Positions 1-6,226 of a stretch of 10,406 nucleotides of DNA are shown here, in pieces. The stretch's first letter is position 1. Each line of letters starts with the position of its first letter. A program made the position numbers and the translations under genes. A model generated the notes under the pieces. The model made no database searches. It was given only the letters and a program-made list of their open reading frames with translations, and had not been told where the DNA came from. The stretch covers positions 1 to 10,406 of the forward strand of contig JAYEIA010000148.1 of assembly GCA_034659855.1 (NCBI GenBank), in the 5' to 3' direction. The DNA is from JAYEIA01 sp034659855 (GTDB taxonomy: Bacteria > Bacteroidota > Bacteroidia > Bacteroidales > JAADGE01).

Positions 1-957
1 CTGTACTCCTGATTTTAATATTCTTGGGTTTTGTCCCAATGCTTCATCAAAAGTATAGCCTGTAACTTCTGTAAATTTCGGGTTTACGTATTCAATGTTT
101 CCGTCAGTGTCTGTAAACACTATTGTATTTGCCGATTGTTTTACAGCTTCCGATAGTTTTATAAGTTCAACTTCATGCTTTTTTTCATCTGTAATATCTC
201 TTATTACTCCTATGATTTTAATCGGGTTTCCTTCTTTATTGTACTGTATTTTTGACGTTTTGTGTATAATTCGTATTTCTTTATCTTTTACAATTCTGTA
301 CTCTGAAACATGAATTTTTAATTTATCTTTTACTGCAGTTGCTATCTGAGATATAAATTTTCTCCTGTCTAAATAATGAACTGCTTTTAAAATTCTTATG
401 TATGAGACTTCATCATTTTTCGTTTCTTCTATACCAAAAATTTGAAAGGATACCGTTGACAAAGAAATATTATTTTTCAATATATCCCACTCCCAAACCC
501 CAATTCCCACTGCTTGTTGGGCTAATCTGTAGCGTTCTTCAATTATTGTTCTGTATTTCAGTTCTTTTCTCAGAACCTTTTCAGAGTTTATAATTTTTAA
601 TTGATTATCTACTCTTGATTTAAACTCAAAAAAATTGAAAGGCTTTGTAATATAATCGGCAGCACCCAATTCAAAGCCTCTTCCTATATCAGATTCAGCA
701 TCCAAGGCAGTAGTAAATATTATGGGAATATGCTTTGTTTTATCATTATTCTTCAAGATTTCGCACAATTCAAAGCCATCTGTTTCCGGCATCATAACAT
801 CAAGAAGGATAAGATCCGGCAAATTATTTTTCACATAGTCATATACATATGTACTGTCAGTTATGCTGTGAACATCGTATTTATCTTCCGACAAAATTTC
901 CTGTATTAGTTCAATAATAAATTTATTGTCGTCAATTGCAAGTATTTTATTTTTCAT
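1..957 (-). CDS. Receiver-PAS-PAS signalling protein, C-terminus cut off by the window
   Basis: The minus strand is open from an ATG at 957 to the window edge (319 codons seen, no stop). Residues 1-120 form a response-regulator receiver domain: acidic pair D9-D10, phosphoacceptor D53 in LILLDVMMPETDGF, switch threonine near T82/T83, and K105 in the ITKPF motif. A first PAS-like domain spans about 140-258, beginning near ERYRLAQQAVGIGVWEWDI and ending in the PAC-type tail IIGVIRDITDEKKHE. A second PAS starts near 268 with TIVFTDTDGNIEYVNPKFTE and runs off the edge. No signal peptide or membrane segment is visible, so it should be cytoplasmic. In this family the receiver takes phosphate from a partner kinase and the PAS domains sense a ligand or redox state. 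The missing C-terminus usually carries a histidine kinase, or less often a GGDEF or other output domain, and I cannot tell which. The domain call is firm; the output is unknown. Confidence 0.9.
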   Translation of the reverse strand, partial: MKNKILAIDDNKFIIELIQEILSEDKYDVHSITDSTYVYDYVKNNLPDLILLDVMMPETDGFELCEILKNNDKTKHIPIIFTTALDAESDIGRGFELGAADYITKPFNFFEFKSRVDNQLKIINSEKVLRKELKYRTIIEERYRLAQQAVGIGVWEWDILKNNISLSTVSFQIFGIEETKNDEVSYIRILKAVHYLDRRKFISQIATAVKDKLKIHVSEYRIVKDKEIRIIHKTSKIQYNKEGNPIKIIGVIRDITDEKKHEVELIKLSEAVKQSANTIVFTDTDGNIEYVNPKFTEVTGYTFDEALGQNPRILKSGVQ

Positions 958-988
958 ATATTTCAAATTTTGTAAAGTAAATAGAGAA

Positions 989-996
989 CAAAAATA
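989..996 (-). promoter_or_regulatory. Candidate -7 box for the receiver-PAS gene
   Basis: On the minus strand this reads TATTTTTG, matching the Bacteroidetes TAnnTTTG -7 consensus, about 30 nt before the ATG at 957. No clear TTG -33 element lies at the expected distance, so this rests on the -7 box and its position only. Confidence 0.4.
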
Positions 997-1105
997 ACTT
1001 CGTCTACGCTATCATAATTTATTTCGTATCCGTTCCTAAACAAATATATGTAATCATCTCTGAAGAAATGTAATAAACTTTATATTTATCCCTCTGAAAA
1101 GTGAG

Positions 1106-1246
1106 AAATTGGGCTTGTTTAAAAAATGCTTGTAATTTGGTTATCAATAATTTCGATGAGTCCGATTTTAGAGTTCTTTAAACTAAATGACTTTTTGGAG
1201 TGGACTCAATATTTTTACTTTTGAGTTTTTTCAGCAAGCCCAATTT
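1106..1246. mobile_element. MITE-like element, 141 bp, with 21-nt terminal inverted repeats
   Basis: The left end 1106-1126 begins AAATTGGGCTTG and runs into A6. The reverse complement of the right end 1226-1246 begins with the same 12 bases and also ends in A6. The two 21-nt ends match at 19 positions. A second, subterminal inverted pair, TGAGTCC (1157-1163) and GGACTCA (1202-1208), sits inside. There is no ORF, so it could only move with a transposase supplied elsewhere. If the ends proper start at GGGCTTG, both flanks carry AATT, which could be a target duplication or part of the repeats. Long inverted ends around about 140 bp of non-coding DNA fit a MITE derived from an insertion sequence. 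A strong terminator-like or regulatory hairpin is the alternative, but the 99-nt interior makes that less likely. The parent IS family cannot be fixed from this copy; IS1182-like ends are a guess. Confidence 0.5.
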
Positions 1247-1408
1247 ATGATTAGGCGACACTTTGACTTGTCTTGTTTCGTCGTTCTTTTTTAATTTATT
1301 ATATAGAGTGAATAAAAAAATAGAATCCGAATGAATACACTGTGTTTTGTTGGCTATTAATCGGAAATAGATATATTTCTTTTGAGTTTATTCCGGTCAG
1401 GTCGTGTT

Positions 1409-2065
1409 TTATCCTTCATAGCAAACCGTCTTGTTTTTTTTGTCAAAATATTTGCTTTCGAATAATTTACTGTAGTGCTTTTTGAGCTCAGAAATAAATT
1501 TATTGTAAGGTAAGTCGGAAAACCTGCCGTAGTCATGAACATACTCCATATATAAACTGCCCGATGCCTTGTATTTTTGAAACACAGAATCTTCTTTACC
1601 GTTGAAATCCAAGGCAGGCACCCCCAATATTTGACATAACTCTTTATTGAATGCCGGCGTAGCTTTTACCCATTTGTTGTTGAGCCAAACTTCGGTGTAG
1701 CCGTGGAAAACGAGAAGGTTTGTTTGTAAAAACTGTTCTAATTTTTTGCTTCCGATATGATTTTTTACAATCCCAAAACCCAAGCGGGCCGGTAAGCCCG
1801 AATAGCGGTAAATCGCAGCAAGTATTATTGCTTTTTCAACACAATAGGCCTCATTTTTTTCGAGCAAGTAGCTTGCTTTCAACGATTCTTTTTTGAAATC
1901 GAGACAGTAAGGGTTGTATTTAAATCCGTCTCGGACGGCATAATACAATTTTACGGCACGTTCTGTTTCGCTGTCGTTTGGTGAATAATGTTTTTCGGCA
2001 AAGGTTGCCACATTTTCATGACTACTATCAATAAAGAATGAAGGCTCGAGGTATCTATTTTTCAT
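1409..2065 (-). CDS. Transglutaminase-like superfamily protein
   Basis: A 218-aa protein with a transglutaminase-like (papain-fold) core. C75 in NEAYCVEKAIILAAIYRYSG occupies the nucleophile position and is followed by the typical GLPAR turn (90-94). H121 in FHGYTEVWLNNKWVKATPAFN is the likely catalytic histidine. The usual third-position Asp of the DPT motif is replaced by A135-T136, giving KATPAFN. I recall this KATPAFN form, with a later MEY stretch (here 173-175), as normal for a bacterial subfamily rather than evidence of decay. No signal peptide is visible, so it should be cytoplasmic. The substrate is unknown; related proteins are cysteine peptidases, amidases or crosslinking enzymes. 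Its ATG lies inside the end of the upstream thioredoxin-like gene (11-nt overlap ATGAAAAATAG), so translational coupling is likely. The fold call is strong and the biochemical role is open. Confidence 0.85.
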   Translation of the reverse strand: MKNRYLEPSFFIDSSHENVATFAEKHYSPNDSETERAVKLYYAVRDGFKYNPYCLDFKKESLKASYLLEKNEAYCVEKAIILAAIYRYSGLPARLGFGIVKNHIGSKKLEQFLQTNLLVFHGYTEVWLNNKWVKATPAFNKELCQILGVPALDFNGKEDSVFQKYKASGSLYMEYVHDYGRFSDLPYNKFISELKKHYSKLFESKYFDKKNKTVCYEG

Positions 2066-2582
2066 AATTACGGCTTAAAATTAACAGCAAGTCTTCTTCC
2101 AAAGTCATCTCCGGACGTTCAATAATTCTTCCGACTTCTTTTTTCCCTTTATAAAAAATAAAGGTGGGTACTCGGGTGAATCCGATAGTTGAAATAGCTT
2201 TTACATCAGATTTCATTTTTCGGTCAACACCATAAATTGTTATTTTATTGTCGGGGAAATCTACCGTTTCCATTATTTTTAAAAATCTCGGAACTTCACG
2301 ACGACTGTCGGAACACCACGAGCCCAAAATTATTTTTATTTCGGTAAGCTCGTCGGTGTAGTTTTTTAGTCGGTTAACTTCAGCTGCCCCTGCATAATAG
2401 GAATCGTAGGAATAGTTGTACCAGGTTGAAAACTCTTTGTGTGTAAATATTTTTTTGTCGCATTGGCCGTATATTATGGTTCGGTTATTGGTTTTATCGG
2501 TCAATGTACGATTGAGTTCGTTTGAAGTTCCGCACGACATAAGAATTAAAACGCTGAAAATAAGTAGCTGTATTTTTTTCAT
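2055..2582 (-). CDS. Thioredoxin-fold lipoprotein with a CxxS active site
   Basis: A 175-aa protein. Residues 1-17 form a lipoprotein signal peptide (MKK, hydrophobic core, lipobox LMSC with C17), so the mature protein should be anchored in the envelope. The thioredoxin-like domain spans about 78-170: beta strand EIKIILGS, active-site-like WCSDSRREVPRF with C90 and S93, and the cis-proline loop TRVPTFIFYKGKKEVGR with P139. A classical thioredoxin has CxxC; here the resolving Cys is Ser, so simple dithiol exchange is unlikely. CxxS proteins can act as monothiol reductants, isomerases or thiol-binding chaperones. C41 lies outside the motif and could be a partner. The domain resembles bacterial thioredoxin-family proteins with a WCxDS motif, some of which are cytoplasmic. 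It is first gene of a two-gene unit with the transglutaminase-like gene and is divergent from elbB, whose start is 68 bp away. Confidence 0.85.
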   Translation of the reverse strand: MKKIQLLIFSVLILMSCGTSNELNRTLTDKTNNRTIIYGQCDKKIFTHKEFSTWYNYSYDSYYAGAAEVNRLKNYTDELTEIKIILGSWCSDSRREVPRFLKIMETVDFPDNKITIYGVDRKMKSDVKAISTIGFTRVPTFIFYKGKKEVGRIIERPEMTLEEDLLLILSRNYEK

Positions 2583-2634
2583 AAGTGATATATTTTTTGT
2601 AAACTTGTTGACAGCGACAAGCTGAATTAAAAAC

Positions 2635-2642
2635 CAAAAATA
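2635..2642 (-). promoter_or_regulatory. Candidate -7 box for the thioredoxin-like/transglutaminase-like unit
   Basis: The minus strand reads TATTTTTG, matching TAnnTTTG, 52 nt upstream of the ATG at 2582. A TTG on the minus strand at 2667-2669 could be the -33 element, but the 24-nt spacing is slightly longer than usual and puts it inside the elbB coding start. I found no equally good box on the plus strand for elbB. Confidence 0.4.
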
Positions 2643-2650
2643 CGATAAAT

Positions 2651-3307
2651 ATGAGTAAGGCTAAAACAATTGCAATAATTTTATCAGGAAACGGCGTTTA
2701 TGACGGGGCCGAAATTCATGAAGCAACCCTGACGATGTTGGCGGTGGCAAAAGAAGGCGGCGAGTATCAATTATTTGCCCCCGATAAAGAACAACATCAT
2801 GTCATCAATCATTTGACCGGAGACGAAATGGACGAAAAGCGCAATGTCCTTATTGAGGCGGCTCGTATTGCCCGAGGTGATATCAAGAAGCTCAGCGATT
2901 TGGATATGAAAGCATACGACGCATTGATGATGCCCGGAGGTTTCGGTGTGGCCAAAAATCTTTCGAGTTTTGCCTTTGACGGAGCCAATTGTACCGTAGA
3001 TTCTGACTTAGAAAGAATAGTAAAATCAGCCGTAGAAGCCGGTAAGCCAATCGGAGCATTATGTATATCACCCGCCGTAGTGGCTAAAATTCTTGACGGA
3101 GCCGAAGTTACTATCGGACAAGACGAAGATACTGCGAAAGCCATTAGTGAAATGGGTGCTAAGCATAAATTGACCACTCACGGAGAAGTTGTAATCGATC
3201 ATAAATATAAGGTGGCCACCACGCCTTGCTATATGCTGGATGCCAATATTCTTGAAATTGCCCAAGGCGCTGAGAATGTTACCAAGGCGGTTTTTGAAAT
3301 GATTTAA
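2651..3307 (+). CDS. elbB: ElbB, DJ-1/PfpI-like glyoxalase
   Basis: A 218-aa member of the DJ-1/PfpI (class I glutamine amidotransferase-like) superfamily, the normal length for ElbB. Motifs characteristic of ElbB run along its length: SGNGVYDGAEIHEA (12-25), FAPDKEQHHVINHLTGDEM (42-60), RNVLIEAARIARG (64-76), LMMPGGFGVAKNLSSFA (92-108), GKPIGALCISPAVVAKI (131-147) with the nucleophile-elbow Cys C138, and TTPCYMLDANI near the C-terminus. E24 is the conserved acidic residue that pairs with the Cys in this fold. E. coli ElbB has weak glyoxalase (glyoxal to glycolate) activity and has been linked genetically to isoprenoid synthesis; its physiological role is unsettled. It is cytoplasmic, with no signal peptide. 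It is transcribed alone, divergently from the thioredoxin-like gene, with a long empty stretch downstream. Confidence 0.95.
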   Translation: MSKAKTIAIILSGNGVYDGAEIHEATLTMLAVAKEGGEYQLFAPDKEQHHVINHLTGDEMDEKRNVLIEAARIARGDIKKLSDLDMKAYDALMMPGGFGVAKNLSSFAFDGANCTVDSDLERIVKSAVEAGKPIGALCISPAVVAKILDGAEVTIGQDEDTAKAISEMGAKHKLTTHGEVVIDHKYKVATTPCYMLDANILEIAQGAENVTKAVFEMI

Positions 3308-3584
3308 CTTGAGGAGTCTAATATATTTTAAATGGTTTAATTATTTAATGATACAATACCTTGCTATTCAACAAATACACTCTTTGTAAAAGTCAAATTA
3401 TTAACCGTTTAAAGTATAAATCGAAAGTCGGAGGTATTGGCAAATAAGATCTGTTTTCAGTCAAAGTTTGATATTTGTTAGGTGACCGTTTACAATAATT
3501 CGTTAAGTTTTTATAATTACCTGATATTCAGTGCTTTACAGAGCAAGCCGTAAACGAGTTAAAGTGTTGATTATTACGTGCTTA

Positions 3585-3640
3585 GTTCGTAATTTGTAAT
3601 TAATAATTACCTACGGTGAGGGCTTCGCCGTTCGTAATTT
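3585..3640. repeat. 11-bp direct repeat flanking a palindrome
   Basis: GTTCGTAATTT occurs at 3585-3595 and again at 3630-3640. Between them lies the perfect 7-bp-arm palindrome GTAATTA-A-TAATTAC (3596-3610) and a small GC-rich hairpin-like GGCTTCGCC (3621-3629). This looks like a fragment of a dispersed intergenic repeat or a duplication. No function can be assigned from one copy. Confidence 0.5.
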
Positions 3641-3652
3641 AACGAAGTGTTG

Positions 3653-3690
3653 CGGTTAAACAGCCCCCAAAAAAATTGAAGGTTTAACCG
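3653..3690. repeat. 9-bp perfect inverted repeat with a 20-nt spacer
   Basis: CGGTTAAAC at 3653-3661 is the exact reverse complement of GTTTAACCG at 3682-3690. It could be a hairpin or a pair of half-sites for a regulator. It lies 120 bp upstream of the lipoprotein -7 box. It is not followed by a strong T-run, so it is a poor terminator candidate. Confidence 0.5.
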
Positions 3691-3760
3691 GTTGTTTGTT
3701 GATTGTGGCTACTTCTTGGTATGTAAGTTTATAGCAAAATATTTCAGACGGGACAGAATT

Positions 3761-3786
3761 TGTTAAAATTTTAGCAATTTTTAACA
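3761..3786. promoter_or_regulatory. Inverted repeat at the lipoprotein promoter, possible operator
   Basis: TGTTAAAA (3761-3768) and TTTTAACA (3779-3786) form 8-bp inverted arms around a 10-nt spacer. The downstream arm ends 22 nt before the -7 box at 3809, so it overlaps where the -33 element should be. A dimeric regulator bound here would affect promoter access. The AT-rich sequence makes chance occurrence possible. Confidence 0.35.
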
Positions 3787-3808
3787 GGAGCATTACGTTA
3801 AAAACCTA

Positions 3809-3816
3809 TACTTTTG
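3809..3816 (+). promoter_or_regulatory. Promoter -7 box of the lipoprotein gene
   Basis: TACTTTTG matches TAnnTTTG and is followed by C, in the familiar context CTATACTTTTGCAAAA. It lies 30 nt before the ATG at 3846, leaving a leader of roughly 20 nt. The -33 region is a T-run (TTTTTAAC near 3778-3785) rather than a clean TTG. Confidence 0.6.
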
Positions 3817-3845
3817 CAAAAAATATAATCGGTTAAATTCATCCA

Positions 3846-4427
3846 ATGAAATTTAAAATTCTAATTCCTGTTATTGTGTTTGCTCTATTTACTGTTGGCT
3901 GTTTATCATCAGATGAAGAGTCGGAGAATGCGAGTAAAAAAGAAAGAACTGAAAGTGTGGAAGAAAGTATAGATAAGGGGCTTTATGAGCAAATAATGGA
4001 GATTGGCGGTGAGCAATTACTTGAAGGAAAACAGGGCAAGTGGCTGAAGATGAAGAGCTTGATTGAAGAGCTCTCGCAATTGGAATCTACAACTAATAAG
4101 CCGCTTGATAAGAGTAAGCGAAAGATTAAAAAAATTTTTAAAGAGTATGGGTTTTTAACCTATGAAGCCGGGCTTGCCGAAATTGAAAAAAGCGGCGAGA
4201 TGGTTAACTACACCATGGAATTGGGAATAAAAATTGCCTCGTTGCAAACCGTTGAGCTCACTCAATCCGGAAAAGAACTCAAGAGGGCAAAGCAAAATAT
4301 TATTAAAGATATCAAGTCCAAAGGACTCACCCAAGCTGATATTCAGGGCTTAGAAAAATACGAGAGTTCTATCGGGAAATCAATAAGCTTGCTTTTTAAG
4401 TTGCCTAAAGCGTCGGATGAGGACTAA
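3846..4427 (+). CDS. Lipoprotein of unknown function
   Basis: A 193-aa protein I do not recognise. Residues 1-19 form a lipoprotein signal peptide (MKFK, hydrophobic IPVIVFALFTV, then GC with C19 as the likely lipidated residue). The mature start is acidic and serine-rich (LSSDEESENASKKERTES), a likely flexible tether, followed by an alpha-helical, Lys/Glu-rich body from about 43 to 185 with heptad-like stretches (for example EQLLEGKQGKWLKMKSLIEE and KELKRAKQNIIKDIKSKG). There are no Cys after the lipobox and no recognisable catalytic motif, so a structural or binding role in the envelope is more likely than an enzyme. It has its own promoter and ends 6 bp from the convergent yifB stop codon. 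The ATG at 3846 is the only start that gives a proper signal peptide. That it is coding and a lipoprotein is well supported; its function is not. Confidence 0.8.
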   Translation: MKFKILIPVIVFALFTVGCLSSDEESENASKKERTESVEESIDKGLYEQIMEIGGEQLLEGKQGKWLKMKSLIEELSQLESTTNKPLDKSKRKIKKIFKEYGFLTYEAGLAEIEKSGEMVNYTMELGIKIASLQTVELTQSGKELKRAKQNIIKDIKSKGLTQADIQGLEKYESSIGKSISLLFKLPKASDED

Positions 4428-4433
4428 TTAAAA

Positions 4434-5972
4434 TTAACCTCCCCAGTTGTCTCTGTCGAGGCTTCGATACTGGATTGCTTCGGCCAAATGCTCGGTTTTT
4501 ATATGATCGTCTTGTGCCAAATCTGCTATGGTGCGTGCCACTTTGAGTATTCTGTCGTAAGCTCTTGCCGATAATCCGAGTTTTTCCATGGCATTTTTCA
4601 GCAAATTTTGTCCGGCTTTGTCGGGTTGGCAATATTCTCGCATCATTTTAGAACTCATTTGAGCATTACTGTGTACTTCATCGTGATCTTTAAACCGCTT
4701 GGTTTGCTGTTCTCTTCCTTTTATAACTCGTTCTCTTATGGTGTTGCTGTCTTCGCCGGGAGCTGTGTCGGTGAGCTTCCTGAATGGCACCGGAACCACC
4801 TCAATGTGAATATCAATGCGGTCGAGTAGCGGTCCCGATATTTTGTTCAGATATTTTTGAACCACTCCGGCACCGCATACACAGGCTTTGTCCGGGTGAT
4901 TGTAATAGCCGCAAGGGCAGGGATTCATTGATGCTGCCATCATGAAACCTGCCGGATAATCTACCGTAAATTTTGCTCTTGAAATTGTAATTTTGCGATC
5001 TTCAAGCGGTTGGCGCATGACCTCAAGTACTGTGCGTTTAAATTCCGGGAATTCGTCCAAAAAAAGCACCCCGTTATGGGCTTTAGAAATTTCGCCGGGT
5101 TGCGGATATTGTCCTCCGCCGACCAGAGCCACGTCACTTATGGTATGATGCGGAGAGCGAAAGGGACGCTGGGTAACCAATGATGTTTTTCGTTTCATTT
5201 CACCGGCCACCGAATGAATTTTTGTGGTCTCCAAAGCTTCCTGAAGACTCAGTGGCGGTAATATTCCGGGAAGCCGTTTGGCAAGCATAGTCTTTCCGGC
5301 TCCCGGCGGACCCACCATAATGATATTGTGACCTCCGGCAGCAGCAATCTCCATGGCTCGTTTGACATTTTCCTGGCCTTTAACGTCCGAGAAATTCAGT
5401 TCGGGTTTATTGATATTGGCATAGAATTCTTTTCGAGTATCAACGGTCGTTTTTTTAAGCTCCTTTTTGTTGTCGAAGAAATCGATAACTTGTTTGATAT
5501 TTTTAATGCCGTAAACATCCAGTTTGTCTACTACTGCGGCCTCTTTGGCATTGTCTTCAGGCAAAATTATACCTTTGAACCCTTCTTTTCGGGCTTGAAT
5601 GGCAATGGGCAGTACCCCCTTAATAGGGTGCAAGCTTCCGTCGAGCGATAATTCTCCCATGATGACATAGTCCCCGACATTTTCGGGTTGTATTTGTTCC
5701 GATGCTGCCAATATCCCTACAGCAAGGGTCAGGTCGTAGGAGGCTCCCTCTTTGCGAATATCTGCCGGTGCCATATTGATGACAACTTTTTTGCCGGGTA
5801 TTTTGTAACCGTTTTCTCTCAATGCACTTTCAATTCGTTGCTGGCTTTCTTTTACAGCGGCATCGGGCAGCCCCACCAAATAAAAATTAGCCCCTCGGGA
5901 AATATTAACTTCAACTGTTATAATTACAGCATCTACGCCCTGTACTGCTCCTCCGTATGATTTTACCAGCAT
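4434..5972 (-). CDS. YifB/ComM family Mg-chelatase-like AAA+ ATPase
   Basis: A 512-aa protein, the usual length for YifB/ComM. The N-terminal ChlI/Lon-protease-like (S5-fold) domain covers about 1-170, with typical motifs LVGLPDAAVKESQQRIESAL and VINMAPADIRKEGASYDL. The Mg-chelatase AAA+ domain covers about 190-395: Walker A GPPGAGKT (221-228), FRSPHHTISD (271-280), Walker B GVLFLDEF (301-308, D306-E307), and a Cys cluster C352, C354, C364, C366 within NPCPCGYYNHP and CVCG that may bind metal. The C-terminal helical domain covers about 405-505, with GLSARAYDRILKVARTIADL (466-485). It ends DRDNWGG. In naturally transformable gammaproteobacteria ComM is a hexameric helicase that promotes branch migration of incoming DNA; in Bacteroidetes its role is not established. 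It is not a chelatase, despite common annotation. It is monocistronic and convergent with the lipoprotein gene. Confidence 0.95.
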   Translation of the reverse strand: MLVKSYGGAVQGVDAVIITVEVNISRGANFYLVGLPDAAVKESQQRIESALRENGYKIPGKKVVINMAPADIRKEGASYDLTLAVGILAASEQIQPENVGDYVIMGELSLDGSLHPIKGVLPIAIQARKEGFKGIILPEDNAKEAAVVDKLDVYGIKNIKQVIDFFDNKKELKKTTVDTRKEFYANINKPELNFSDVKGQENVKRAMEIAAAGGHNIIMVGPPGAGKTMLAKRLPGILPPLSLQEALETTKIHSVAGEMKRKTSLVTQRPFRSPHHTISDVALVGGGQYPQPGEISKAHNGVLFLDEFPEFKRTVLEVMRQPLEDRKITISRAKFTVDYPAGFMMAASMNPCPCGYYNHPDKACVCGAGVVQKYLNKISGPLLDRIDIHIEVVPVPFRKLTDTAPGEDSNTIRERVIKGREQQTKRFKDHDEVHSNAQMSSKMMREYCQPDKAGQNLLKNAMEKLGLSARAYDRILKVARTIADLAQDDHIKTEHLAEAIQYRSLDRDNWGG

Positions 5973-5995
5973 AATTTTTTTTTTAATATCTCACC

Positions 5996-6003
5996 CAAAA
6001 CTA
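5996..6003 (-). promoter_or_regulatory. Candidate -7 box for yifB
   Basis: The minus strand reads TAGTTTTG, matching TAnnTTTG, 23 nt before the yifB ATG at 5972. This predicts a very short, A-rich leader with no Shine-Dalgarno sequence, which is common in this phylum. No clear TTG -33 element is present. Confidence 0.45.
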
Positions 6004-6071
6004 AACTATAAGGTTTGAAAATGAAAATATATTATACAAAAGTGCTTTTAGGGCTATTTTCATTTTTAGTC

Positions 6072-6117
6072 TCGCCTTGTAAAGGCAACTTATGATTAAA
6101 CTGTCTTTGCAGGGCGA
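6072..6117 (+). ncRNA. Possible structured RNA element: 15-bp stem-loop with G-U pairs
   Basis: Arms 6072-6086 and 6103-6117 pair along their whole length as plus-strand RNA: 12 Watson-Crick pairs plus 3 G-U pairs, with a 16-nt loop at 6087-6102. On the minus strand the three G-U pairs would be A-C mismatches, so the plus strand is the better RNA reading. A smaller alternative hairpin, GCCTT-GTA-AAGGC, lies inside the left arm (6074-6086). This could be a small RNA, or a decayed inverted repeat that happens to pair. No promoter or terminator is clear around it, so confidence is low. Confidence 0.25.
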
Positions 6118-6226
6118 ACAAGCTCGTTTATTCCGGCCCCGGCGCATTGCACCGGGCTGAATTAGTTTACTCTTCCGGAGCGTTTCTAAACTTCGTAAAG
6201 TCGTACTATTTTGTTTCAGAGAATAA

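Larger units (their letters stand above)
958..1408. other. Non-coding gap containing a MITE-like element
   Basis: This is the 451-bp gap between the start of the receiver-PAS gene and the end of the transglutaminase-like gene, both on the minus strand. No plausible gene is present. It holds the inverted-repeat element at 1106-1246 and a candidate promoter at 989-996. The stretch 1247-1408, just downstream of the transglutaminase-like stop codon, is AT-rich and shows no convincing terminator stem. Confidence 0.6.
3308..3845. other. 538-bp repeat-rich intergenic stretch, no gene seen
   Basis: No ORF of coding character is visible on either strand between elbB and the lipoprotein gene. The stretch contains an 11-bp direct repeat, a short palindrome, a 9-bp inverted repeat with a 20-nt spacer, an 8-bp inverted repeat and the lipoprotein promoter, each listed separately. 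No convincing Rho-independent terminator follows elbB. Confidence 0.6.
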
